Assembly: GCA_963851245.1 (NCBI GenBank)
Contig: CAWKOH010000009.1
Coordinates: 1-64,000 of the forward strand
DNA length: 64,000 bases
Direction of reading: 5' to 3'
Origin: CAWKOH01 sp963851245
GTDB lineage: Bacteria; Actinomycetota; Acidimicrobiia; Acidimicrobiales; Palsa-688
A program made the translations under genes and the position numbers. Shown one piece after another: positions 54,115 through 63,110 of the stretch. Each line of letters starts with the position of its first letter. The stretch's first letter is position 1. The notes under the pieces were generated by a model. It saw only the letters and a list, made by a program, of their open reading frames with translations. It was not told the origin of the DNA and made no database searches.

Positions 54115-54291
54115 CAAGTTGAGGAACCAACTGCGGCAGAGGGAGGCCTCGAGACCACTTACGCGCTGAGCCCAGGGTGGTACTCAAGTACCGGTATGGC
54201 GCCCTTCGTCATGGTGACGGAGTACCGAACAATTGGGCGTACTCTCGCGAGTGTCGCGTAGGACGTCGTTACCCACACCTGCGCACCGGCG

Positions 54292-54765
54292 TCAGGGGAC
54301 GGCCTGTGGACCCGCTAGCTGCTCGGTCAGTAATTCGAGGGAGCTGTGCAACTGGGCGAAGCGCCGCGGCCCCAGGATCTCTGCGATCCGCAGCTGGGCC
54401 GCCCCAGCCTCGGCGTAGATCGTCTGCTCGAGCCTCCGTCCCTTGGAAGTGAGGCGGATCACGCGAGCCCTTCCGTCGGCCGAATCGGGCACGCGCAGCA
54501 GGTACCCGTGTCGTTCCAGGTGCGCGAGCAGGTCGTTGACCGACTGTTTCGTGATCCCCACCCGGTCCGCAAGCTGGCTTGGACGTCGTCCCTCGAGGCC
54601 CGGGTAGCGCCAGAGCCCGACGTGAGCTGCGTTCAGATCGTCGTATCCCGCCGCAACGACGCCCGCATACAACTGGTCACGCACCCACTGCCAAACGACA
54701 CCCAGCATGGCGCCGACGTACGGGCTTCGCTCGCCCTTGGGGTGGTTGGAGAAAGCGCTTGACAT
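54292..54765 (-). CDS. MarR-family regulator
   Basis: This 157-residue protein has a winged helix with LNAAHVGLWRYPGLEGRRPS, QLADRVGITKQSVNDLLAHL, ERHGYLLRVPDSADGRARVI and RLTSKGRRLEQ, the full MarR order. Start is the ATG at 54765, with the palindrome GTAAGG-TTA-CCTTAC just 5 bases upstream and no ribosome site, so it is probably leaderless and autorepressed. Divergent from the cupin gene, which is the likely target. Confidence 0.9.
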   Translation of the reverse strand: MSSAFSNHPKGERSPYVGAMLGVVWQWVRDQLYAGVVAAGYDDLNAAHVGLWRYPGLEGRRPSQLADRVGITKQSVNDLLAHLERHGYLLRVPDSADGRARVIRLTSKGRRLEQTIYAEAGAAQLRIAEILGPRRFAQLHSSLELLTEQLAGPQAVP

Positions 54766-54769
54766 AATC

Positions 54770-54812
54770 GTAAGGTTACCTTACCATATGACAAATCGTA
54801 AGGAAACCTGAC
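54770..54812. promoter_or_regulatory. MarR operator pair between divergent genes
   Basis: Site 1 is GTAAGG-TTA-CCTTAC (54770-54784), a perfect inverted repeat. Site 2 is GTAAGG-AAA-CCTGAC (54798-54812), one mismatch, same spacing, 28 bases apart. Both lie between the MarR and cupin genes. Confidence 0.7.
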
Positions 54813-54852
54813 TACTTCATCTGGGACGGGTTTCAACTAGGAGGTGGCCGAA

Positions 54853-55365
54853 GTGACGACGGCGATTGTTGACTCCCCCGAGGACGGACAAGGGCTGGCG
54901 TGGTGGTTCCTCGACACCTTGGTCGTTGAGCACCGCGGCGCCCCCGAAATGGACACGGTCGTGCTCGAGATGACCTTGCCGGTTGGCTCCGCGCCCCCGC
55001 TGCACGTCCATGACGACCTCGACGACACCTGGTACATCCTCGAGGGCCAGATGGTCGTGCGCTGTGGCGACGAGGAGCTACTGGTCGGAGCCGGGCACTG
55101 GGTTTCCATGCCCCGCGGAGTGCCGCACACGTTCCGAGTGGTCGGTGAGGGCGAGGCCCGGATCTTGCTCGTGCACGACAACGCCAGCTTCCGTGATCTC
55201 ATCCGCGACCTAGGCACTCCAGCTACAGCGCGTGTCGTGCCGAGCCACCCAACGTTCCCGCCCATGGACGAACTGGCGCGCATCGCGGCGTCCCACGACC
55301 TCAGACCAGTCGGGCCTCCCATGAGCGCTGAAGACAGTGACAAGGTCCTGGCCGGCGCCAGTTGA
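54853..55365 (+). CDS. Cupin-domain protein, MarR-regulated (probable)
   Basis: This protein of about 170 residues starts at a GTG at 54853, 8 bases after AGGAGG; a GTG at 54844 overlaps that site and is less likely. The cupin core is PPLHVHDDLDDTWYILEGQM, with two His and a Glu of motif 1, then HWVSMPRGVPHTFRVVGEGE with the His of motif 2, so the metal set is complete. It resembles quercetin-dioxygenase-like cupins. Substrate unknown. The divergent MarR gene and the shared operators suggest induction by a small aromatic or phenolic ligand (inference). Confidence 0.82.
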   Translation: MTTAIVDSPEDGQGLAWWFLDTLVVEHRGAPEMDTVVLEMTLPVGSAPPLHVHDDLDDTWYILEGQMVVRCGDEELLVGAGHWVSMPRGVPHTFRVVGEGEARILLVHDNASFRDLIRDLGTPATARVVPSHPTFPPMDELARIAASHDLRPVGPPMSAEDSDKVLAGAS

Positions 55366-55453
55366 TCCGCCGGCGATCGGGACTTCCCGCAACCGGCTTT
55401 ACTGTTTATTCCCGATGTTCGGCTCGTAATGGGCGAGCCAGGCTGGGTTTCCT

Positions 55454-57258
55454 TTAAGGCAGGCGAACGGATAGAGCATTCAGGGCTTCGTTGCTAGGGA
55501 TTGGGCGCTGCAAGGCTGCGAGCACTTCCGTTGGCACGGTCTTTGAGGGCACTATCGCGACCATCGGACCGATGGGCAATGTTCGGTAACCGATTCTGTG
55601 CTGGGCGAGGAAGGTCTCCAACGTTGCAGGATCTAAGCAGAGGCTTTGATTGCTGATCAGGCAGGCCGGATTTTGGACCCGGGGGTCGATGTCGAGCATG
55701 GCCGCGGCGGAATCAGCTTTTCCGGGATCGACGAATAGCCAGGCAGGATTCTTGGCGCTGGCAACTGTGTTGTAATAGTCCTGGTTCCCGTAACGCACGT
55801 CGCTGGCCGTGACTTGGCCTCCCGACTGCCAGTCGATAAGCCAGGAAATGGAATATCCCGCCCAGACATTATCGACGTGTGCGGACTCAAGCGACTTGGT
55901 TAGATAGACAGCACCCGGGTTGGGGTTAGCGTCCCAGGTGAACCAACCGCTTAGGCTCGGGCTTCCCTGGATGGGAGTATACGGGTGGAGCTGCATTACG
56001 GCAATGAGTGTCAATCCAAGCGCAGCCGCGGTCGCTAACGGCAGCGCCAGGCGCGCCTTGCCTATACGACTAAAGGCTGTGACCAAGCCGGATGCAACCA
56101 GCAAACACAAAACCGGGGCGAGGAACAGCCCGTAGCGGCCATCGTGCCAATCCCAACCGAAGGGGGAAAGGGCGAACACAAAGGGGTATAGCAGTGCTGC
56201 CCCTACCAGAACCAAGGCCCGCCTCTGTCGAATCAGCACAACGATCCAGACGAGAATCCCGACCAAAACCGCGGCATAGGCGATCACGCCGATCACCGTC
56301 ACCCACCTGGGTCCGGAGGGACTGACGAGGAACCGCCCTGACCCGGGAACCCAAGCCAGTTGGTCTAGGACGTAGTTTGCTCTGAGACGAAGGCCCAGGA
56401 CTATTGGCAGGGTGTGCTTGAAGAAGGTCGAGAGGTGGGCGACGTAGGAGTCGTCAGGTTGGGGCGGCACCTTACGTAGCGATCCGAGGTGGCTGTGGAA
56501 ATTATTCCATAGCCACGGAAGCGCTCCGACCACGACGCCCGCGATGCTCAGTAGGACAAGCTCGGGACGGAACTCGATTCTGCCCTTTAGGTGCCTCCAG
56601 AGCAGGAAGACCGCTGAGGGCACGAGGTAGTAGCAGATCTCGGGCGATCCCCACCACCCGACACCGGCAAAGAAGCCAAGCGCCAACCAATCCAGATCAG
56701 CCGCGCCACCGAGGACTTGCTCGGCGATCGAACTGCTCTGAAGCTGTCGGGCCGAGCACTTAGATAAGGCTCCTCGCGCTGGGAGATGCGTAGTGCGAGC
56801 AGCATCACGGCCAGGCCACACACGAGAGTGACAAAGCGGAACCCATACTCCAACGTCGAGTCGAAGATGTAAACCTCGGGCCAAATCCAGAACAACAGCG
56901 CCGCGCCCAAAGCGATCTGGGGTCCAAACAAGCGGAGGCCTATCCTCCACACCAGCACAACGGCCACAACATCCAAGAGAATTGGAGTTAGACCTAGCGT
57001 AAAGGAGGACTGACCAAACAGGGCGAAGACCGCCGCCACCACGTAGGGTTCCACGCCGCCATAGTTCTGACCCCAGTAGAACGCAAAAAAGTGGCCCCGT
57101 AGGATCTGGTGCGCCATCAGTCCCGGGATCTCGGTCGAAGAAGTCATTGGTTGACGTCCGAGGATCCACAGCCGAAGGAGCAAACCCACCAACGCCACCA
57201 CCGCGATCGCCGCGGTCGTCAAGATCCCCGTGTGACGCGTAGGTACTGGTGCGAGCAA
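55454..57258 (-). pseudogene. GT-C membrane glycosyltransferase (GT39-like), frameshifted
   Basis: The N-terminal part (from TTG 57258) has a first membrane span, then QPMTSSTEIPGLMAHQILRG with the acidic residue expected in the first outer loop of GT-C enzymes, then FYWGQNYGGVEPYVVAAVFA. The frame shifts between about 56760 and 56690, and continues with LDWLALGFFAGVGWWGSPEI, CYYLVPSAVFLLW and about six more spans, then a soluble C-terminal domain (DVRYGNQDYYNTVASAKNPA). Corrected length about 600 residues. Such enzymes transfer sugars from polyprenyl phosphate outside the membrane. Confidence 0.75.
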
Positions 57259-57309
57259 ACGTGCGGCTCGTCAAACCAGCGTCGGGTACGGCAGGAGCTG
57301 TTGCCACGC

Positions 57310-57639
57310 GAAGAAGAAGCTAACCGGCGATGCCCGGGCTGAGACTAAGCGATTCCTCCTAGGGAAATGGCCGCCCTGCTCCTGGTGGGTCCGCCTCGGC
57401 TTTGGCCGCGATATCTGGCAATGGGGCTCTCTTGAGGATGGCCGCAACTTCTTTCCGCTCCAGTGGTGTCCTGACGCTACTTCCGAATTTGAGCGAGACG
57501 ACCGTTGCCCCTGATGAACGGCGGGACAACACCAATCCGTGGTGGCACCGCGACGCTGCGCACTATTGCTCATGACCTTCGCCTCTGGTGAAGGGATCCA
57601 TCACGGCGACGCTGGTGGCCGTCGATCCTGTGGTATTAC
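57310..57639. other. Non-coding stretch
   Basis: No gene is supported between the glycosyltransferase and repeat copy 1. Confidence 0.35.
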
Positions 57640-57780
57640 TGAGAACGGTCCAGCCGGCCGGCTCGTCGGACTGGACCGCCCTCCCACCCGCCGGTGGGGC
57701 GGGCGGCGTGCCCGGGGGGCGGCACAGGACTCCGCTCCCCCTGTGGAGTCTGTATCCCGGGCACGCCGACCCGCGAGACC
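57640..57780. repeat. Paired-hairpin repeat, copy 1
   Basis: It begins TGTGGTATTACTGA. Hairpin 1 is CGGTCCAG...CTGGACCG. Hairpin 2 (57699-57774) has GCGGG and GGCGTGCCCGGG pairing with CCCGGGCACGCC and CCCGC, and an inner ACTCC/GGAGT stem. Copies 2 and 3 lie near 59.9 and 62.2 kb. Confidence 0.7.
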
Positions 57781-58423
57781 GTCAAGGTAGTACACGAGGG
57801 TGGGGGAGTAGCGGCGCTATGTAACAGCGGCTAACGACACGCCGTCATGGTTCGGCTTGCACACCGTCTACGCGGTCGCCGTCTTAGTGGAGCCGAGCAA
57901 GAGCGGCGGCGGCCTGGTCAACCGGTCCACGAGCGGAAAGAAACGCCGGAATCGGGCTGCCATCGGCGAAGGAGCAAGCATGATTGACCGGTCGTTGTGC
58001 CCCGGTTGCTATCGCTGGGTCATCGTGCCATCCTGAGGTCGGGTGGTCCGTTTCGGGGCGGGGCGACCACCTGGCCTCACCAGCTATCGGTGTATCCACC
58101 CCTGCCGAGATGCCGCCGCGTACAGTTTTTTCGGCCGGCACGACCATCACCCAGCGCAAATCCTGTGTCGGTCGCAGCCTCGGCCGGGAACTAGCCCCCC
58201 CGACCGGGTTGCCAGTGGTCCAGCGATGCCCGGCCCGTCGATTGCCCCTGAGGGGTTCGGGCACGCTGGCCCACTACGGGGAAGCTGCTGTTTGCGCCCG
58301 CGCGGTCGGGGGACAGCTCCGTTTCGTCGCCCTCGCCTGTGGTGGTAGCGTTGAAATCGCCTTCGCAAGAAGGAGGTCGAACTAACCGGTTCAGGGTTTC
58401 CAAGCTTCAGCAAGGAGGTCCCG
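57781..58423. other. Non-coding stretch
   Basis: No ORF with recognisable content. AAGGAGG near its right end is the ribosome site of the STAS gene. Confidence 0.35.
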
Positions 58424-59002
58424 ATGGAAGGTTCATCCCGGACGCCGAGCGTCAACTGCGAGATCACGGTCGCCAACCGGAACGGATGCGCCATCGTTTT
58501 CATCGCGGGCGAAATGGGCGTGACCGCCGGGCAGCAGTTACGGGAGGCTCTTCTGGAAGCCCAGCACGGCTCGGACAACGTGATCGTCGACACGAATCGG
58601 CTCACGTTCGTGGATTCGACTGCCATAGACGCGATCGCCTCGGCCTGGAAGCGACTCCCAGCGGAGCTGCGTGTCGTCGGCGCCAGACCGACAGTCCGAC
58701 GGGTGTTCGAAATCGCCGGGCTGAGCGAACTGCTTGTCGATGAAACTGGCTTCACATGGCAGCAGTTGACACACCATCGCAGCGGGTGGCGTCAATGGTT
58801 GACACGCGAAGCCAACCACGAGGGTGTACCTCTAGCGGAAATCATCGAGGTCGGCCCATGGCCCGGGTATGGAACGGATCACGCCCACTACCTGCTCGAA
58901 GCCACTGGAAGCACTTCCCTGTACGGCTCTCTAGATGACGCCATGCGAGCCGCCGAGGACCCGGAGTCGGTCACGCCGCTGACCAAACGTGGCGCCGGGT
59001 AG
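58424..59002 (+). CDS. STAS-domain protein (anti-sigma-factor antagonist type)
   Basis: This 192-residue protein starts at the ATG at 58424 behind AAGGAGG. Residues about 12-105 are a STAS domain: ITVANRNGCAIVFIAGEMGV, then VIVDTNRLTFVDSTAIDAIA, with the Asp64-Ser65 phosphoacceptor site of SpoIIAA-like antagonists and LSELLVDE at the end. The last ~85 residues (TREANHEGVPLAEIIEVGPW on) are an extra region I do not recognise. No kinase or sigma gene is adjacent. It probably regulates an anti-sigma kinase encoded elsewhere. Confidence 0.8.
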   Translation: MEGSSRTPSVNCEITVANRNGCAIVFIAGEMGVTAGQQLREALLEAQHGSDNVIVDTNRLTFVDSTAIDAIASAWKRLPAELRVVGARPTVRRVFEIAGLSELLVDETGFTWQQLTHHRSGWRQWLTREANHEGVPLAEIIEVGPWPGYGTDHAHYLLEATGSTSLYGSLDDAMRAAEDPESVTPLTKRGAG

Positions 59003-59098
59003 TCGTATCACGACATCACCGGTCGTTGACGGCCGCGGTTGGCTGCGGTGACCTACGCCCACTTGAGTTTGCAGCGAAGTAGCAGCGATCTCCGAGCG

Positions 59099-59326
59099 TC
59101 AGCTGTCGCGCCGTGATGATCCCCGACTGACCAGCGGCGAGTCGAAACGCCTGCGATATACCTCGATGTCGCCGAGGGAGATTCGTATCACCGAAGAGTT
59201 GGTGCGAGCAGGGAGCACGCCGGCTTCGACAAGGTCCTCCACGAGTTGGTGGGGCAGGTGCAGAAGCTCGGCTGCCTCGCCGAGTGTCACCTCATCGTCG
59301 GGGCCGATCCGCCCGCGCCATTCCAC
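59099..59326 (-). CDS. Small excisionase/MerR-type HTH protein
   Basis: This 75-residue protein starts at a GTG at 59326. DEVTLGEAAELLHLPHQLVE, then DLVEAGVLPARTNSSVIRIS, then LGDIEVYRRRFD, is the helix-turn-helix with wing of the HTH_17/excisionase family. Such proteins bind DNA in phage excision or as small regulators. AT-rich DNA (AAATATTTG near 59390) lies upstream. No integrase is adjacent. Confidence 0.6.
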   Translation of the reverse strand: MEWRGRIGPDDEVTLGEAAELLHLPHQLVEDLVEAGVLPARTNSSVIRISLGDIEVYRRRFDSPLVSRGSSRRDS

Positions 59327-59329
59327 GCT

Positions 59330-59839
59330 TCACGTCATCGGCTGTTGCTATGCATGTTCCGAAGCGAAAACTCGCCACACAAAGGTTAAATATTTGTAAC
59401 TGAGCTAGCCATGTGCCGCAATCTGCAGGCGGCGTCCGCTCCGCTAATGGCCCTCTCCGTGCTCGCAGCACCAGCGTGCGGGTTCGGGCCGAGGCGGTCC
59501 CTCTGGTAGGTGCAGAGAAAGTGGCGGCCGCCACCCGCGGCGGCTATCGTCGGTAGCTTCGCTCCTCGGAGGGACTCCTGGGGCGTCGAAATGAAAGAGG
59601 GGCGTCGCTGGTGCCGCTACCACCGTCGGCGCCCTTCTTCGCGCCTGGACCTCTTATCGTGCCCATTCGGGGACGCGGCGCCGATTAACCCACAGAAGCA
59701 AAGCGAGCGGTGAGCGTGTCCGGCCCCTGGAACTGCCCCTCGGGGCGCGGCCCGCTGACCGACCAACCGGAAGGATCTACCCGGACCCGCTCTGGGTGAG
59801 GCCGCTTTTCAGTGGGCGCGGTTTTAACGTAAGCGTCAG
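59330..59839. other. Non-coding stretch
   Basis: Nothing recognisable on either strand. Confidence 0.35.
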
Positions 59840-59965
59840 GGTTGTAATATCGGTCGAACAGCCCAGCTGCGCTCGTCCTACAGGGGGTGGCATGGGCGGT
59901 CAGCGTCCCGGACGCCGTAGACTCCATTCCCCCTCGGAGTCCGGCCCCGGGCGCGCTGACCTTTC
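59840..59965. repeat. Paired-hairpin repeat, copy 2
   Basis: It has TTGTAATATCGGTCGAAC at the position of the copy 1 start, CGCTCGTCC in the middle, then the main hairpin: GGTCAGCG (59898-59905) pairs with CGCTGACC (59954-59961), and GACTCC (59920-59925) with GGAGTC (59936-59941). Confidence 0.7.
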
Positions 59966-60462
59966 GAGTGCGGCCAGACAGGCTCAGCTTGGTGAGCGCA
60001 GTCGGGCGCCCGGTTGCTCCGCCGGACTCTCCCCCTCGCGAGCCGACACCGGGCGCACCGACTGACGGACTTAGCAACGATAGCGAAGCTATGCCGAGGT
60101 CGCGCTTCGGCCCAGCCAGCGAGTCATCCGCTCCTCGCCCGGTGCTATTGGGAACCCGGCTCTGCGGGGATCTCGCTCTCTTCGACGAGGTAAAGCTCAT
60201 CCCGGGACGGAATCCAGCCGTGGGCCGGATCCTCGCCCGTGACTTCGTGATTCGCCCCGGTCGAACTGTAACCCCACCTGAGGAACTGACTGATGTTTCC
60301 GGCTTGCATCCTTCATCACTCCGTGTTGAAGACTTGCTGAATAGTGGTGCCCGGCCAGTGACCTGATACGTATGTTCGACACTTTCTAAGAAACTTGGCC
60401 AGAAGTACAGGGGAAGCGGGTCGAAGAGCCGCCGGGCGGGCCGCCCGGCGTCCGCTGGTTAA
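59966..60462. other. Non-coding stretch
   Basis: No supported gene. CCGGGCGG and CCGCCCGG near 60432-60449 form a GC hairpin that may end a transcript. Confidence 0.35.
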
Positions 60463-60478
60463 TCGAACAGGTGTTCGT
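60463..60478. promoter_or_regulatory. Candidate LexA (SOS) box
   Basis: TCGAACAGGTGTTCGT matches the actinobacterial LexA consensus TCGAAC-N4-GTTCGA except for the last base. It lies 12 bases before the ATG at 60491, overlapping the expected promoter. Confidence 0.6.
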
Positions 60479-60490
60479 TAATCTCTGACC

Positions 60491-60684
60491 ATGGAGGCAC
60501 ACGAACTCGAACGTTTGCGCCGGTCAATCGCCATGTTGCCCCTGGGCACTCAGCCGGCGCCCTCACCCGGGAGGCTGCCATGCACCTCGTCGAGGAGGTG
60601 GCGAACGCCCGTTCGGAGACGGCGCGCTACCGCCAAGCGGTTGCCGAGCTTCGCACGGTTCTCAAAGCGCTGGACGATTCGTAG
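60491..60684 (+). pseudogene. Small coiled-coil protein behind a LexA box, frameshifted
   Basis: It starts MEAHELERLRRSIAMLPLG, then one shift near 60550, then LTREAAMHLVEEVANARSET, then ARYRQAVAELRTVLKALDDS and a stop at 60684. Corrected length is about 64 residues, almost entirely helical with a heptad pattern. As sequenced, the first frame runs on to 60751 as noise. SOS control is suggested by the box upstream. Family not recognised. Confidence 0.6.
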
Positions 60685-60939
60685 TTCTCCCCTCTTCACA
60701 CCGTCGTCACCGCACTTGCACGCCAATGTGGCGGCCTCCGCCTTAGGGTGAAACGTCGGCGCTGATGACGGTGTCGAACCGCCCCCGTCGGTCTTCCCCC
60801 CGACCGAAGGGACGTGCGGACGACATGCCCTGGGAGCCGCCCGGCGGACCTCCCGGGGCGTGGCGTCCGTAGTCGGTCCGAGAGCCGTCGGGTTGGGATG
60901 GCTCGCGCCCCGCGTCGGTGTGCAAAGGCGCCTTGACAT

Positions 60940-61434
60940 CTAGTCGGCGTCCCTTTGTTGCCTCACTGGCCCATCGAAGCGAGCGTGACCAGTTTCTACG
61001 GCAGCGCGAACGTCCACGGGCAGGACGCTTTTCGGCAGGATCGCCGGCCCGAAGAGCGGGCTGCTCGGAAGATCCGGGCGCGGTAGCCAGGAGATCCGGC
61101 GGTCGGTGATCCGCCAGACCGTCTGGATCAGCACGACGGTCCCCCAGAGCGGGATCAGAAGCATGAGAAGGTCCCTTGCTCGCCGGCCGGTGGATCGCAG
61201 CGCGAACGGCAGGGCGAAGAGACCCACGACGAATGAGATGCCCACGTAGAGGACGGCCACCGCCAAGAGGAACAGCAGGAAGTGCGAGAACCAGTTGAAC
61301 GAAGGCGGAAGAGGAGGTCGGTCGGCGTCCTTCCACCTGACCCCGTCCCATCAGAGCATCGCCTCGGGGTTACGGGTATCGGTATACCAACCCGCCAGCG
61401 GCGGGGTGTCGTTGTCCGGCTCGACCCGGCTCAT
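60940..61434 (-). pseudogene. DUF2510 membrane protein with in-frame TGA
   Basis: It starts at the ATG at 61434 behind AAGGGGG: MSRVEPDNDTPPLAGWYTDT, RNPEAML, then TGA (61351-61353), then WDGVRWKDADRPPLPPSFNW. GWYxDxxNPxxLRxWDGxRW is the DUF2510 motif, with the stop where Arg (CGA) usually is. Two membrane spans follow (FLLFLLAVAVLYVGISFVVG; LLMLLIPLWGTVVLIQTVW) and a soluble tail. A single C-to-T change explains the stop. Downstream of the secreted Pro-rich gene on the same strand. Confidence 0.65.
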
Positions 61435-61487
61435 GCGGTTGCCCCCTTGGAATACCTCGATCTTCGGAGCATATTTGCTCCGCCCCG

Positions 61488-62030
61488 TCATCCCTGGCTT
61501 CCGGAGCCTCCAGCGCACGTTCGAAGAGAGAAGGTCGATGGCCCGCAGGTGAGGGCGTCGGTGCGATTGGCGTCCTCGCCATGGACACGGTCAGGGAAGA
61601 ACTGCCGGAACCAGGCAGAAGCGGTGTCGCCGGAAGCGGTCCGGCCGCTGGCCGCCTCGAGTTGCTGGTACCAGGCCAGGAAGCCCGATCCGCCGCCTCG
61701 GCCGCTGCCGTCCGGGCCCTCCAGCTGTTGAGCGATCTGCTGCAGCGCTTGGTAGAAGTCGTCCGGACCGGCGGCGGTGGTCGGGGGTGTGAGGGCGGGG
61801 GAAGTTGGCGGGACGGTCGGTGTCGCCGCTGGTGCTGGCGCCGAAGCGGGCCCCGAGGCAGGAGCGGTCGCCTTCGCCGGGGGGGTTGAGCTCCCGAGGT
61901 TGCCGTTCGAGACGGGGTCGCTTGATCGCGCCTGGGGGCCGGTCAGGAGGTTTGTGCGCAAGAGAACTGCGCTCAGGCTGGCGGCGAAAACGATTGCGAC
62001 CAGCCAGAGCGTGATACCGATCCTTCGCAT
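61488..62030 (-). CDS. Secreted or anchored protein with Pro/Ala/Thr linker
   Basis: This 180-residue protein starts at the ATG at 62030 behind GAGGTG. MRRIGITLWLVAIVFAASLS, then AVLL, is a signal peptide or anchor; residues about 40-90 are a Pro/Ala/Thr linker (wall-spanning type). The folded end contains DDFYQALQQIAQQLEGPDGS and GFLAWYQQLEAASGRT, then a Cys pair (LTCGPSTFSLRTCAGG). The two Cys could form a disulphide outside the cell. Family unknown. Repeat copy 3 lies upstream. Confidence 0.7.
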   Translation of the reverse strand: MRRIGITLWLVAIVFAASLSAVLLRTNLLTGPQARSSDPVSNGNLGSSTPPAKATAPASGPASAPAPAATPTVPPTSPALTPPTTAAGPDDFYQALQQIAQQLEGPDGSGRGGGSGFLAWYQQLEAASGRTASGDTASAWFRQFFPDRVHGEDANRTDALTCGPSTFSLRTCAGGSGSQG

Positions 62031-62149
62031 CGTCGATCACCTCGAGCAGCCAGAATAGGTCCCGACCGGTGCGATCGCCGCAGGCGCCCATCCCCACGTC
62101 GACGCCGTAGGAGCGGAACCGCGCATTCAGTAGTCCAGTTTCGACTAAT

Positions 62150-62280
62150 CCTGCTGGTTTGTGGTATCTCTGAAAGGGCCCCGGGCACCGCTCGTCCGGA
62201 CCGGACGAGCGGGGGCGGGCAGCGTCCCGGTCGCCGTCGACTCCATCCCCCCCGGAGCCCGGCCCGGGCACGCTGACCCG
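62150..62280. repeat. Paired-hairpin repeat, copy 3
   Basis: It begins TTTGTGGTATCTCTGAAAG. Hairpin 1 is CGCTCGTCCGG-A-CCGGACGAGCG (62189-62211), perfect. Hairpin 2 has CAGCG (62220-62224) with CGCTG (62271-62275), CCCGG with CCGGG, and an inner CTCC/GGAG. Confidence 0.7.
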
Positions 62281-62543
62281 CACGGGCGAAAAAATTACTC
62301 AACGCGATCAGGCGACGCCCCACCGGGCTCGGAGGCAGGCGCCTAGAAGGATGGCTTCGCGAATCGAGGCCCTGACGTGGTGGATCCCCTGACAAGGGGC
62401 GGTTGTCAGGGAACCACCACTGCAGAGAATCCTAATAGTGGCACCGGCTTTTCGGCTGGGATGGAATAGGCGAGGTCAGGTGGCCCGCCCCTTCAGAACC
62501 ACCCGACCTCGCAAATAAAGCCTCTCACCGCTAAGCCAACCTG
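62281..62543. other. Non-coding stretch
   Basis: No gene supported. A CCCTTGTCAGGGGATC-type imperfect inverted segment lies near 62390-62420. Confidence 0.3.
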
Positions 62544-62558
62544 GCCCCAACGGGGCCT
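62544..62558. terminator. Hairpin downstream of the DUF4177-like gene
   Basis: GGCCCC-AAC-GGGGCC, about 90 bases beyond the minus-strand stop at 62648. No T-tract. Confidence 0.35.
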
Positions 62559-62647
62559 CAACGCCGATGGTCCTTTCCCGAATCGCGCCACGATTCGCAT
62601 ATTTCATCCTCGACGCGAACCGGGCCATGGCATGAGAGGTGCTCCTG

Positions 62648-62824
62648 TCAGCCGGCGGCCTTTTTGAAGATGGCGTACTGAAGTTCGCCCCGGCCGGCGA
62701 CCACCAGGCGCTCCATACGGATGAACTCCCAGCCGTCCTTCCCGACTTCGTTGAACTTAGTGGTCCACTCGGACGGGTTGGCTCCCATACCGCTGACCAG
62801 CTCGAAGTGGTAGCTCCAGCTCAT
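62648..62824 (-). CDS. DUF4177-like small protein
   Basis: This 58-residue protein starts at the ATG at 62824 behind TAAGG. It contains MSWSYHFELVSGMG, WTTKFNEVGKDGWEFIRMER and LQYAIFKKAAG. The pattern (Y.....L......LNxxGxxGWEFVxM......YAIFK) is that of DUF4177. The start overlaps the stop of the ORF upstream (ATGA at 62821), so the two are coupled. Function of the family is not established. Confidence 0.75.
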   Translation of the reverse strand: MSWSYHFELVSGMGANPSEWTTKFNEVGKDGWEFIRMERLVVAGRGELQYAIFKKAAG

Positions 62825-63012
62825 GTGATGGGCGCCTTACGGTGGCTCGTGGACGGGGCCGGGGTCCAGGTCGGCCCGACCCGGACCGAGGGTGCCGGAC
62901 GGCGAGCCATCGACCTGCCGAGCACAGCGGCCAGCCGGGCGGTCCGGCGCCCGGCGCAGAACAGCACCCAGAGCCAGTCGATCTCTCGCTTGACTTCCAC
63001 GCGTGAAGACAC
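62821..63012 (-). CDS. Small ORF coupled to the DUF4177-like gene
   Basis: This ORF of 63 codons (from a GTG at 63012, or 59 from a GTG at 63000) reads VEVKREIDWLWVLFCAGRRT, then ARLAAVLGRSMARR, then a Pro/Ser/Thr tail. The ATGA overlap with the next gene is the main support. It may be the truncated end of a larger protein. Not recognised. Confidence 0.4.
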   Translation of the reverse strand: MSSRVEVKREIDWLWVLFCAGRRTARLAAVLGRSMARRPAPSVRVGPTWTPAPSTSHRKAPIT

Positions 63013-63110
63013 GCTGTTAGGTCGGACATGGACTGGATCCCCTTGAGCCCGGCCTGGTGCCGAGGAATGGCCAGCGGGGGTCTCGGCTAAAGTTGTTCGC
63101 TGCGCTACAC

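Noticed and set aside
57984..58385. 133-codon ORF upstream of the STAS gene
   Set aside because: It ends just before the STAS ribosome site and has mixed, shadow-like composition without recognisable motifs.
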